Shown piece by piece: positions 54,238 through 63,999 of a stretch of 64,000 nucleotides of DNA. Below the pieces are notes generated by a model. That model was not told the DNA's origin. It saw nothing but the letters and a program-made list of their open reading frames with translations, and ran no database searches. The stretch is from Rhizobium terrae (GTDB taxonomy: Bacteria; Pseudomonadota; Alphaproteobacteria; Rhizobiales; Rhizobiaceae), in NCBI RefSeq assembly GCF_003425685.1, contig NZ_QJKM01000009.1, forward strand, positions 186,001 through 250,000, written 5' to 3'. How positions within the stretch are numbered: the first letter of the stretch is position 1; every line of letters starts with the position of its first letter. A program made the position numbers and the translations under genes.

Positions 54238-54511
54238 CTAGAGCGTTTCCTGGTTATATTGAAGCATGCTGCCGGAGCAGGTTTTCGTCAGGGCGGAGGC
54301 GATTGGCGAGAGGCATACCTCGTGGTACGTCCGAGCCGATCGCCTCCGCCCTGGCGGAAAGATGCCCGGCCCTTGGGGTTGGCTGAAACGGGCCGCCTGA
54401 TCGACCGGCCGGCTTGGCCGTAGAGCCTGGCTACGACGCGCGCCGGCCGGTCGACCATCCGACTCCGTTTGAGCCAACAGAATGCTTCAATATAACCAGG
54501 AAACGCTCTAG
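54238..54511. mobile_element. 274-bp MITE-like inverted-repeat element between petC and apt
   Basis: The outer 30 bases at each end (54238-54267 and 54482-54511) are perfect inverted repeats, beginning CTAGAGCGTTTCC. CTAG at the very tips may be part of, or a duplication of, the target. Inside are two long hairpins: one uses CAGGGCGGAGGCGAT (54289-54303) and ATCGCCTCCGCCCTG (54339-54353), extended outward by further pairs including G-U; the other uses GATCGACCGGCCGGC and its counterpart near 54443-54456, extended by TGGCTGAAACGG/CCGTTTGAGCCA-type arms. No transposase frame is present. The TAGAGC...TTTCC ends recall rhizobial intergenic palindromes. Confidence 0.7.
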
Positions 54512-54553
54512 GTTCGTCTCTTCCTGTTGGCTTCATCCTCTTTTCGGGGTCTC

Positions 54554-55093
54554 ATGTCTTCCCACATCGATCTTGCCGCCGCCATCCGCTCCATTCCGGA
54601 CTATCCGAAGCCCGGCATCATCTTTCGCGACATCACCACGCTTTTAGGCGATGCCGCCGCGTTCCGGCAGGCGGTGGATGAACTTGTGAAGCCTTATGCC
54701 GGTCTCGGCATCGACAAGATCGCCGGCATCGAGGCGCGCGGCTTCATCCTCGGCGGCGCGCTGGCGCACCAGCTTTCCGCCGGCTTCGTGCCGATCCGCA
54801 AAAAGGGCAAGCTGCCGCACCAGACGGTCAGGATGGCCTACAGCCTGGAATACGGCACGGACGAGATGGAAATCCATGTGGACGCGCTGAAGCCGGGCGA
54901 GAAGGTCATTCTCACCGACGACCTGATCGCCACCGGCGGCACGGCGGAAGGAGCGGTGAAGCTGATCCGCCAGCTCGGCGCGGAGATCGTCTCGGCCTGC
55001 TTCATCATCGACCTGCCGGAGCTCGGCGGTCGCAGGAAGCTTGAGGCGCTGGGCGTCGAGGTGCGGACTCTGGTGGAGTTCGAAGGGCACTGA
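54554..55093 (+). CDS. apt: Adenine phosphoribosyltransferase
   Basis: Apt makes AMP from adenine and PRPP (purine salvage). The 179-residue protein has the type I PRPP loop [38 protein letters not shown] at the N-terminus, and [23 protein letters not shown] 54554 ([11 protein letters not shown]) is chosen as the family start. Its place after petABC is conserved in rhizobia; here a 274-bp element sits between. Confidence 0.95.
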   Translation: MSSHIDLAAAIRSIPDYPKPGIIFRDITTLLGDAAAFRQAVDELVKPYAGLGIDKIAGIEARGFILGGALAHQLSAGFVPIRKKGKLPHQTVRMAYSLEYGTDEMEIHVDALKPGEKVILTDDLIATGGTAEGAVKLIRQLGAEIVSACFIIDLPELGGRRKLEALGVEVRTLVEFEGH

Positions 55094-55261
55094 GGCGGTA
55101 TCGAACGTCTCTGTGGTTATCCCCCGAGCCTTGTGACAGGGGATCCGGCAGCCATCGCGTCCGCGATGCGGGGGCTTTCCAGCCCAAGGACGTGGGCTGG
55201 CTGGTTTCCTGTGACAGCACAGGAATGACGGCGGAAAAGATGCGGCGTATCCAATCAACCG

Positions 55262-55729
55262 CTATTGAAACTCCAGAACCGTGCCCTCGTACCGCATCAC
55301 CACCTCGCCATTCTGGTTCACGCCGTCACACACCGTCATGTTGATGAAGGTGCCCGGACGCGAGGCGAGGGGGCGGCTTTCGATCAGCGAGACGGAATAG
55401 GTGACGCTGTCGCCGGCATAGACCGGCTTCAGCCATTGCAGCTTCTTGAAACCGGCCGACGGGCCGAGCTTGGGCGCGACGAGGCCCTCGCTCTCCAGCC
55501 GTGTCACCTCGCTTTTCCAATAGGCGATATACATCTTCATCCAGCCGGCGCAGGTGTGCCAGCCGGAGGCGCAGAGACCGCCGAACACATAGTTCTTCGC
55601 CGCTTCCGCATCGACGTGGAAAGGCTGCGGGTCGAATTTCCTGGCATAGCGGACGATGTCGTCGGCGGTGAAGAGAAGCGTGCCGGTGATGATCTTCCTG
55701 CCCGGCGGGGAGAGTTCGATCAGTCTCAT
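55262..55729 (-). CDS. MaoC-like dehydratase family protein, copy 2
   Basis: This 155-residue hot-dog-fold protein has the MaoC active-site pattern KFDPQPFHVDAEAAKNYVFGGL, with the Asp-x4-His pair, then CASGWHTC. MaoC-like enzymes hydrate enoyl-CoA or related thioesters. Its ATG (55729) overlaps the stop of the similar gene upstream, so the two are coupled and may form a heterodimer, as two-subunit hydratases do. Substrate unknown. Confidence 0.85.
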   Translation of the reverse strand: MRLIELSPPGRKIITGTLLFTADDIVRYARKFDPQPFHVDAEAAKNYVFGGLCASGWHTCAGWMKMYIAYWKSEVTRLESEGLVAPKLGPSAGFKKLQWLKPVYAGDSVTYSVSLIESRPLASRPGTFINMTVCDGVNQNGEVVMRYEGTVLEFQ

Positions 55730-56184
55730 GCGGCATTCACCTCGGCATTGCGGAACCGCATCATGATCGGGTTCTCGCCGCGCATGACGACCTCGCCACG
55801 CTGGTTCTCCACCTCGTGCAGGAACTTGACCATGCCGATGCCGGGGCGGGAGCGCAGCGCGCGGGATTCGATCACCGTCGAACGGCCGGAAAGCGTGTCG
55901 CCGGCGAGCACCGGTTTCTTCCACTCCATGAACTCGATACCGGGCGAGCCTTCCGAAGAGGAATTCGACAGCCAGCCGTCGAACATCATGCGCATGAACA
56001 TCGAAGCCGTGTGCCAGCCCGAGGCCGAAAGCCCGCCGAGAATGCTCTCCTTGCCGGCCGCCTCGGAAAGGTGCATGGGCTGCGGGTCGAATTCGGCGGC
56101 GAATTCGACGATCTCTTCCGCGGTCACCTTCTTTTCAGTGAGAGGGAAGGAGTTGCCGGGAAGGAAATCCTCGAAATAGAGCAT
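55726..56184 (-). CDS. MaoC-like dehydratase family protein, copy 1
   Basis: This 152-residue protein starts at ATG 56184 behind AAGGCC and shows EFDPQPMHLSEAAGKESILGGL, then SASGWHTA, the same motif order as the following gene. The catalytic Asp and His are present. It overlaps the next gene by 4 bases (ATGA). The pair suggests an obligate two-chain thioester hydratase or a duplication. Confidence 0.85.
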   Translation of the reverse strand: MLYFEDFLPGNSFPLTEKKVTAEEIVEFAAEFDPQPMHLSEAAGKESILGGLSASGWHTASMFMRMMFDGWLSNSSSEGSPGIEFMEWKKPVLAGDTLSGRSTVIESRALRSRPGIGMVKFLHEVENQRGEVVMRGENPIMMRFRNAEVNAA

Positions 56185-56358
56185 GGTGTGGCCTTGGCTG
56201 GGTTCAAAAACGGGCGCCACATTAGGCGGTGGCGCCTCTTGTCACAATCTCCCTTCCCAATATTTTTGATGCGGGAAATCCGCCTCGATCCGGTTGCCTT
56301 TTTCCTGAAATCGTTCCCTGCTAACGCTTCGCATCATGGCAGGCCCGAAGGAGGATTC

Positions 56359-57453
56359 GTGGACGCGTTGAGACAGGTCTTGGACGGGGCGGCGGAGAAG
56401 GGGCTCATCACTGCGGAGCAGGCGGGTCCGCTCGGTGCCTATCTCGCGCAGCGCGGCGTTCTCGCCGGCGGGGCCGCATCGGCCGAGCTGTCCGGCAGTG
56501 TCGCCGGTGAAATCGTCGACACCGAAGCCCCACGCTTCATTCGCGGCTTTCACGACGTGCTGATCACCATCGGCGTGCTGATCCTGCTTGCGGGCGTCGG
56601 GGGGCTGGGTTCGATCCTGGCGCTTCTGCCCGTCATCGTCGTTCTGGCTGAAATACTGGTTGTGCGGCAGCGGCTCGCCCTGCCGGCCGTGGTGCTCAGC
56701 CTGTCGACCGTGATCTGGGCCGTTTTCACCACGATGTTCGTTCTGGATCGGCTGGATATCGGGCTTGACGGCACCGCCTGGGTGCTGGCCATGCTCCTAC
56801 CGCTTCCTTTCGTCATGGGCCTGTTCTATTGGCGCTACCGCATCCCGATCGGCCTTTCGATCCTGCTGCTTTCGGTCTTTGCGTTCCTGTTGACGGCGCT
56901 GTTCTATCTGCTGGGCGTCGCGGCCGGCGTCAGCGATTTTGCCGATGCCTATCCGACCCCGTCGGCGGCCATCTTCGCTCTCAGCGCGGTCGCGCTCTTT
57001 TCGCTCGCGATGCGGTACGACCTTTCCGATCCCGCCCGTATGACACGGCGCTCCGATATCGCATTCTGGCTGCATCTGGCGGCGGCACCGGCGCTGCTCT
57101 ACGCCATGCTGTGTTTCGTTTTCCTGCGGCAGGGAAACGGGCTTTTCTCGCTCGACCGGATGCAGGCCTATGACAGCGCCGGAAAGGTGCTGGCGATCGT
57201 CGTCGTGCTGATGGCGATTGGTCTCGTCATCGATCGCCGCGCCTTCGTGACATCGGGCCTCCTTTCGCTGATTGCCGCGGTCGGCAGCATTCTGAGCCAT
57301 GGCGAGATCGGCGGCGGCAGCGCGGTATTCATCGCGCTTTCGATCGTCGGTGCCTTCGTTCTGGCGATCGGTATCGGCTGGCCGCAGTTGCGGCGGCTGG
57401 CGCTTGGCGGGCTGCCCGAGGACCTGAAGGCAAAACTGCCGCCACTCAGGTGA
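56359..57453 (+). CDS. DUF2157-like polytopic membrane protein
   Basis: This 364-residue protein starts at GTG 56359 with AAGGAGG four bases before it. An N-terminal cytoplasmic part (about 1-65, GLITAEQAGPLGAYLAQRGVL) is followed by about ten hydrophobic helices and a short tail (LPEDLKAKLPPLR). This layout is that of DUF2157/DUF4401-type membrane proteins of unknown function. Its last codons form one arm of a terminator shared with the convergent ychF. Confidence 0.75.
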   Translation: MDALRQVLDGAAEKGLITAEQAGPLGAYLAQRGVLAGGAASAELSGSVAGEIVDTEAPRFIRGFHDVLITIGVLILLAGVGGLGSILALLPVIVVLAEILVVRQRLALPAVVLSLSTVIWAVFTTMFVLDRLDIGLDGTAWVLAMLLPLPFVMGLFYWRYRIPIGLSILLLSVFAFLLTALFYLLGVAAGVSDFADAYPTPSAAIFALSAVALFSLAMRYDLSDPARMTRRSDIAFWLHLAAAPALLYAMLCFVFLRQGNGLFSLDRMQAYDSAGKVLAIVVVLMAIGLVIDRRAFVTSGLLSLIAAVGSILSHGEIGGGSAVFIALSIVGAFVLAIGIGWPQLRRLALGGLPEDLKAKLPPLR

Positions 57454-57465
57454 GGGCGGCAGTTT
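57433..57465. terminator. Shared terminator stem between the DUF2157-like gene and ychF
   Basis: AAACTGCCGCC (57433-57443) pairs perfectly with GGCGGCAGTTT (57455-57465). The loop contains the TGA stop at 57451-57453. The symmetric A/T flanks let it work in both directions. Confidence 0.65.
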
Positions 57466-57489
57466 CGAATTTCGAGATGATCTCGTCGA

Positions 57490-58593
<1,104 letters not shown>

Positions 58594-58686
58594 GGGTCCG
58601 GACCCTGTATTGGAAGAAATTTCGTTGCTGTGGCTATGGGGGAAAGTGTCGGGGCGGTCAAGGCTCTGCTGCAAGGCGGTCCTTGT

Positions 58687-58710
58687 AAGTAAGGCATATT
58701 TGCCTTACTT
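58687..58710. promoter_or_regulatory. Putative VapBC operator
   Basis: AAGTAAGGCA (58687-58696) and TGCCTTACTT (58701-58710) form a perfect 10-bp inverted repeat around TATT. It lies 20 bases before the antitoxin ATG, where VapBC complexes bind to repress their own promoter. Confidence 0.7.
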
Positions 58711-58730
58711 TAAGTGCACGGAGAACGGCG

Positions 58731-58997
58731 ATGGTCAGATTGAAAGTCACCGCGAAGGGACAGGTCACCTTGAAAAAAGAGGTTCTTGATCATCTTGGCA
58801 TCAAGCCCGGGGACGAGATCGATGTCGATCTTATCCCTGAAAGAGGAGCTCGTCTTCGCAGCGTTCCGAGCGGGAATATCGAGGACTTTTTTAACAGCTT
58901 TGGAAATCCTCACAATATTCACGCAACATTGGAGGAAATACAGGACGCTATAGAGGCTGGCTGGGCCGGAGACGTGCGGTTCGACGATGATCCCTGA
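58731..58997 (+). CDS. vapB: AbrB/SpoVT-type antitoxin (VapB)
   Basis: This 88-residue protein starts with the AbrB swapped-hairpin domain (MVRLKVTAKGQVTLKKEVLDHLGIKPGDEIDVD), a common antitoxin DNA-binding fold. The C-terminal acidic part (GWAGDVRFDDDP) should wrap the toxin. Its last bases overlap the toxin ORF, whose ATG lies at 58987. GGAGAAC precedes ATG 58731. The module's base composition is slightly lower in G+C than that of its neighbours. Confidence 0.85.
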   Translation: MVRLKVTAKGQVTLKKEVLDHLGIKPGDEIDVDLIPERGARLRSVPSGNIEDFFNSFGNPHNIHATLEEIQDAIEAGWAGDVRFDDDP

Positions 58998-59385
58998 TAC
59001 GAATGTCATTGTCCGCGCCTGGGCTGGAGATGACGAAGCGCAGGCACTTGAGGCGCGCCGTCATATCAGAGAAGCGGAATCGCTCTTCATCTCGACCATC
59101 GCATTGTGTGAATTTGTCTGGGTGGCCCGTCGGATTTATCGAAGCAATCGATCCGAGATTGCCCGGGCCGTCAGGCTCTTGATTGCTGACAAGCGGGTTG
59201 TCGTAGATCGTGCTCTCGTGGATGCTGGACTTGCTTTCCTGGATGCCGGTGGTGATTTCGCCGATGGCGTAGTCGAATTCGAAGGTCGCAAGCTCGGCGG
59301 CGACATGTTTGTGACATTCGATAAGCGGGCTGCTTCAATAGTCCGGGCGCAAGGCAGACGCGCCGCTCTTATCGACGCCCGATGA
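58987..59385 (+). CDS. vapC: PIN-domain toxin (VapC)
   Basis: This 132-residue PIN protein has the four acidic active-site residues D4 (MIPDTN), E42 (CEFVW), D93 (FADGV) and D112 (TFDKR), as needed for Mg-dependent RNase activity. VapC toxins cut specific tRNAs or rRNA. It overlaps the antitoxin gene by 11 bases, which couples their translation. The pair sits between ychF and clpS2 and may be mobile, though no integrase is nearby. Confidence 0.88.
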   Translation: MIPDTNVIVRAWAGDDEAQALEARRHIREAESLFISTIALCEFVWVARRIYRSNRSEIARAVRLLIADKRVVVDRALVDAGLAFLDAGGDFADGVVEFEGRKLGGDMFVTFDKRAASIVRAQGRRAALIDAR

Positions 59386-59483
59386 TTCGCATTCCATACA
59401 GCTCAGTTGCTTGAAATTTCCGCATTGCGGTGCGATATAGCGCCCATGTTCTCCCGATAGGATTGCGTCATCAGGAGAGGCCG

Positions 59484-59792
59484 ATGGCCGAAGACACTAC
59501 CCTTAAACCGAAGACAATCACCAAGCCCAAGCTGGAACGGCCGAAGCTCTACAAGGTCATCCTCGTCAACGACGACTATACGCCGCGCGAATTCGTGACC
59601 ATGGTGCTGAAAGCCGTGTTCCGGATGAGTGAGGAAACCGGTTACCGCGTGATGATGACGGCGCACAAGCTGGGCACCGCCGTGGTTGTCGTCTGTGCGA
59701 AGGATATTGCCGAGACCAAGGCCAAGGAAGCCGTCGATCTCGCCAAGGAAGCGGGTTTTCCGCTGATGTTCGTCACCGAACCCGAGGAGTAG
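59484..59792 (+). CDS. clpS: ClpS2-type adaptor of the ClpAP protease
   Basis: This 102-residue adaptor delivers N-degron substrates to ClpA. The core reads LYKVILVNDDYTPREFVTMVL, then RMSEETGYRVMMTAHKLG and KDIAETKAKEAVDLAKEAGFPL. The sequence TAHKLGTAVVVVCAKDIAETK matches the shorter, plant-associated ClpS2 form rather than ClpS1. AGGAGAGG precedes ATG 59484. Its stop codon lies in the loop of a GAACCCGA/TCGGGTTC hairpin (59778-59800). The main clpA is not in the window. Confidence 0.93.
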   Translation: MAEDTTLKPKTITKPKLERPKLYKVILVNDDYTPREFVTMVLKAVFRMSEETGYRVMMTAHKLGTAVVVVCAKDIAETKAKEAVDLAKEAGFPLMFVTEPEE

Positions 59793-59813
59793 TCGGGTTC
59801 TGCCGGCGAGAAG

Positions 59814-60755
59814 CTATTTTTTCTTCGCTTTGACACCCAACGCTTCCGCCGAAATCCAGAAGACGGCGTCCTGGGATTCGGCCGTTTCCAGCCACAGGAA
59901 ATCGAGATCCGGATATTCCTCTTCGAGGATTTCGCGACCCGACCCGATCTCGCAGATCATTCCGCCTTCCGGATTGAGGTGTCTGGGGGCTTCCGCAAGC
60001 AGCCGACGGACGATGTCGAGACCGTCTACGCCGCCATCGAAGGCCATGGCCGGCTCGGCCCGGAATTCCTCGGGAAAACCCTCCATCGCCTCATGGTCGA
60101 CATAGGGCGGGTTGGTGATGATCAGGTCGTATTTCTTCTTGCCGAGTGGCGTGAAGAGATCGCCCTCGTGCAGCGTCACCTGGCCTTCGGCCTCGTGTTC
60201 CGCGACGTTCAGTTTCGCCACCTCCAGCGCATCGGCCGACAGATCGACTGCGTCGACGGCCGCGTTCGGGAAAAATTTCGCCGCGAGCACCGCAAGGCAG
60301 CCGGAGCCGGTGCAGATGTCGACAGCGCTTTCGACGCTCAGCGGATCGGGCAGGTAGGTCGAGCCCTGCGGACTGAGATATTCCGAGAACAGGATTTCGC
60401 CGATATGCGAACGCGGCACAATCACCCGTTCGTCGACGTGGAAACGCACGCCCTGGATATAGGACCGGCCGGTCAGGTAGGCGGACGGCTTTCTGGTCGT
60501 GACGCGCGTTTCGATCCGCTCGGCAAGCAGCCGGCGTTCGGAAGGCAGTAGGCGGGCATCGAGGAAGGGGTCGAGCGCGTCGATCGGCAGGTCGAGCGAA
60601 TCGAGCAAGAGGAAGGCTGCATCGTCGCCGGCCGTCGTCGTACCGTGGCCGTAGCTCAGGTTCGCGGCGTTGAATCGGGAGATGGCATAACGCCAGTAGT
60701 CGCGCAGCGTCGAAAGTTCGCTGACGATATCGTCGATGTCGGTGACCTTGCTCAT
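59814..60755 (-). CDS. prmB: Ribosomal protein L3 N5-glutamine methyltransferase PrmB
   Basis: This 313-residue methyltransferase shows VDICTGSGCLAVLAAKFFPN as the SAM-binding GxGxG block and LIITNPPYVDHE as the NPPY motif of Gln-modifying enzymes, with a PrmB-type N-terminus (SELSTLRDYWRYAISRFN). It methylates Gln in ribosomal protein L3. ATG 60755 has only a weak ACGAG before it. It is co-directional with the acetyltransferase upstream (88-base gap). Confidence 0.93.
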   Translation of the reverse strand: MSKVTDIDDIVSELSTLRDYWRYAISRFNAANLSYGHGTTTAGDDAAFLLLDSLDLPIDALDPFLDARLLPSERRLLAERIETRVTTRKPSAYLTGRSYIQGVRFHVDERVIVPRSHIGEILFSEYLSPQGSTYLPDPLSVESAVDICTGSGCLAVLAAKFFPNAAVDAVDLSADALEVAKLNVAEHEAEGQVTLHEGDLFTPLGKKKYDLIITNPPYVDHEAMEGFPEEFRAEPAMAFDGGVDGLDIVRRLLAEAPRHLNPEGGMICEIGSGREILEEEYPDLDFLWLETAESQDAVFWISAEALGVKAKKK

Positions 60756-60843
60756 CTCGTATGTCCGGTTTCGTATCGGCTTCCCATAGACGCTCGGCAG
60801 GCGGTGCGCTACCCCTTCCGGCGGAAGGCGCTCGAAGACATGT

Positions 60844-61296
60844 TCAGAGGCGGCGGATCTGGAAACCGGTCCTGCTGCGATCGAAGCCGCAGCTTTCATA
60901 GAAGCGCAGCGTCGCCGGATTTTTCGAGCCGGTGAGCAGCATGACCTTGTAACAGCCTGCCGCCCATGCGGCATCGATCGCCGCGCGGATCAGCGCTCCG
61001 GCGTAACCGCGCTTGCGATGATCGGCATGGGTGACGACATTCTCGATCAGGGCATAGGAGGCGCCCAGGCGGGTGAGGTTCGGGACGATGATCAGCGTCA
61101 CCGTGGCGGCGGCCCGGCCATCGGCGAAGCCGATGAAGACGGTCATTCCAGGCCGGGCAAGGATAGCGTCGAACTGTTCGGCGGCGATCGCCGGTTCGGG
61201 GGACGGCTCGTCGTGATTGAGATGCTGGTAGAGTTCCAGCAGGGCAGGGAGGTCTCCGTCTACCGCCGGGCGGATCAGCAAGTTCGTGGCGCCCAT
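60844..61296 (-). CDS. GNAT-family acetyltransferase near pth
   Basis: This 150-residue GNAT has NVVTHADHRKRGYAGALIRAAIDAAWAAG as its acetyl-CoA region and NPATLRFYESCGF near the end. It starts 4 bases after the pth stop, so the two genes share an mRNA. Substrate unknown; acceptor specificity cannot be inferred. Confidence 0.87.
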   Translation of the reverse strand: MGATNLLIRPAVDGDLPALLELYQHLNHDEPSPEPAIAAEQFDAILARPGMTVFIGFADGRAAATVTLIIVPNLTRLGASYALIENVVTHADHRKRGYAGALIRAAIDAAWAAGCYKVMLLTGSKNPATLRFYESCGFDRSRTGFQIRRL

Positions 61297-61300
61297 CGGT

Positions 61301-62023
<723 letters not shown>

Positions 62024-62114
62024 GAAGAAAATCCCGTTCTGGACCGTTCGCCTTCACCAACGCGAAATGCCGGCAAAGTCAACCGCTTTCCTCGCGTGGC
62101 GCCTCGATAGACCC

Positions 62115-62840
62115 TCATTGGGGCAGGTTGATGCCGTACCTCTGGAGGATGGCGTTCTGGACGCCGTCCTTGATCAGTCGGTCGAGATTGGCCTGCATTC
62201 TCGCGATCAGATCGTCGGGAACGTCGCGGTTGCATGCAATGCCGAGATTCTGTTCGGAAAGCAGCATCACCTTTTCGATCGGGATTCCTTGAGCGCGGAG
62301 CTTCTCATAAACGCCTTCCGACATGGGCATCAGGTCGATGCGGTCCTGAAGCAGCTTGCGCAGCGTCGTATCGATATCGGCGCTGAGCTCGATCTTCGCA
62401 AAGCCGGCGTTGGTCAGGATGCTTTCCGTATAGTCGGCCCGATGGGTGCCGACCGTATAACGCCGCGCCTCGTCGATCGTGGTCGCGGCAACACCCGATC
62501 CGGCATGCCTGACGAGGACGTTTCGGTCGATGAAGAGCGGCACCACCCATTTGAAACGCGGCTCGCGTTCGGGCGTGCGGGCGGCGGCGAAAACGCAATG
62601 CATGGATTGCGTCTCAGCAAGCGCGATGGCACGCGCCCAGGGCAGGATCTCCAGCGTGAACGGCGTTCCGATGTCGCTCATGATGAGCTCGATCTGGTCG
62701 ATGCCGGCACCCCGATAGTTGCCGCCCGGTTCCTGATAACTGAAGGGCGGATAGGATTCGGTCGAAAAGACGATGGGTTGCTGGGCTCTCGCATCATTTG
62801 CGAGGCTGAGGCAGGCGAGAAGAAGCATTGCGATTTTCAT
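62115..62840 (-). CDS. Periplasmic solute-binding protein, family 3 type
   Basis: This 241-residue protein begins with a signal peptide (residues 1-19, MKIAMLLLACLSLANDARA) and continues STESYPPFSYQEPGGNYRGAGID, the ligand-domain opening of family 3 binding proteins for amino acids. The rest follows their two-lobe fold. No partner ABC permease genes are adjacent, so it may serve an unlinked transporter or be a stand-alone receptor. GGAGGGG precedes ATG 62840. Confidence 0.83.
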   Translation of the reverse strand: MKIAMLLLACLSLANDARAQQPIVFSTESYPPFSYQEPGGNYRGAGIDQIELIMSDIGTPFTLEILPWARAIALAETQSMHCVFAAARTPEREPRFKWVVPLFIDRNVLVRHAGSGVAATTIDEARRYTVGTHRADYTESILTNAGFAKIELSADIDTTLRKLLQDRIDLMPMSEGVYEKLRAQGIPIEKVMLLSEQNLGIACNRDVPDDLIARMQANLDRLIKDGVQNAILQRYGINLPQ

Positions 62841-62907
62841 CTGTTCCCCTCCTAACGATCATGCAGTCATTCCTGACCCAGCGTTCGTCCGGCGGGGGCG
62901 ATCTTCG

Positions 62908-63999
62908 CTAACTCGCCATGGACCTCACTTCGGCCTGCCGGGCGGATAGGGCCGAAAGCAAATCGGATATTTCACGCGGCCTTGAGAAGAGGTAACCCTG
63001 GGCAAAATCGATGCCCATCTGCTGCAGCAGGGCGCGCTGCTCCTCGGTCTCGACGCCTTCCGCGACGACCTTGCAGTTCATCTTGTGCGAAATCGCGCTG
63101 ATGCCCTCGACCAGCATGCGGTTCTTGGTTCCGATGTCGCCGGCCATTTCGGTCAGGGACCGGACGAAGGACTGGTCGATCTTGACGATATCGACCGGGA
63201 AGCGGCTCATATAACTCAGCGAGGAATAGCCGGTGCCGAAATCGTCGAGGGCGATGCGGCAGCCGAAACGGTGGATCTCGTTGAGGATGGTGCGGATTTC
63301 CGGGTTGTCGTGCATCAGCACGGCTTCGGTGATTTCCACCACCAGCCGCGACGGCTGAATGCCGTAACGGGCGAGGAGGGCTGCAAGCCGGGTCGGCAGG
63401 CCCGGTTCGAACTGAAGCGGCGAGAAATTGACGGCCACGTAGGCGTCGCCCATGCCGGGCAGGCGGGAGACGCGGGCGAGGTTCGCCATGGCGTCTTCCA
63501 GGATGAGGTTGCCGATCTGCCCGATCGAGCCGGTCTCCTCGGCGACGCTGACGATGCCGCCCGGCGACATCAGGCCCTTGCGGGGATGGCGCATGCGCAT
63601 CAGCGCTTCGAAGCCCGAGGGGATGCCGGTTTCGATATCGACGATCGGCTGGAAATGCGCCTCGAACCAGCTGGCCGCGATACCGACCTCGATATCGCTC
63701 TCGATCTCGGCGCGTTCCCGCGTCTGGTCGAGGATCGCGGGATCGTAGACATGGGCGCCGTTCTTGCCGTCGCGCTTGCGGGCATACATCGCCATGTCGG
63801 ATTTCTGCAGAAGTTCGGCGGCGCTCGCTGCGTGGCTCGGATAGAAGGCGAGGCCGATCGAGGCGCTGAGCCTTACGCTGGTGCCTTCGACGCGGAAGGG
63901 CACTTCGAACATGTCGACGATCTTCTGGGCCAGTTCCGTGGCGCGGCGCTCCGTGCCTTCGCCGGTGATGAGAATGGCAAATTCGTCACCGCCGAGGCG
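62908..63999 (-). CDS. GGDEF/EAL cyclic-di-GMP protein (partial; N-terminus outside the window)
   Basis: 363 residues are visible, entering at RLGGDEFAIL, so the N-terminal sensor part lies to the right of the window. The GGDEF motif is intact. The EAL domain shows GFEALMRMRHP, VNFSPLQ, LDDFGTGYSSL, VKIDQSFV and AEGVET, so phosphodiesterase activity is likely. It could synthesise or degrade cyclic-di-GMP; the missing part would decide its signal. Confidence 0.93.
   Translation of the reverse strand, partial: RLGGDEFAILITGEGTERRATELAQKIVDMFEVPFRVEGTSVRLSASIGLAFYPSHAASAAELLQKSDMAMYARKRDGKNGAHVYDPAILDQTRERAEIESDIEVGIAASWFEAHFQPIVDIETGIPSGFEALMRMRHPRKGLMSPGGIVSVAEETGSIGQIGNLILEDAMANLARVSRLPGMGDAYVAVNFSPLQFEPGLPTRLAALLARYGIQPSRLVVEITEAVLMHDNPEIRTILNEIHRFGCRIALDDFGTGYSSLSYMSRFPVDIVKIDQSFVRSLTEMAGDIGTKNRMLVEGISAISHKMNCKVVAEGVETEEQRALLQQMGIDFAQGYLFSRPREISDLLSALSARQAEVRSMAS

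Noticed and set aside
54254..54647. Short frames inside the 274-bp element and before apt
   Set aside because: They are by-products of the inverted repeats, read similarly on both strands, with no ribosome site or family match.
58710..59009. Minus-strand frame opposite the VapB antitoxin gene
   Set aside because: It overlaps the antitoxin and its operator entirely and has no domain; the plus-strand TA pair explains the region.
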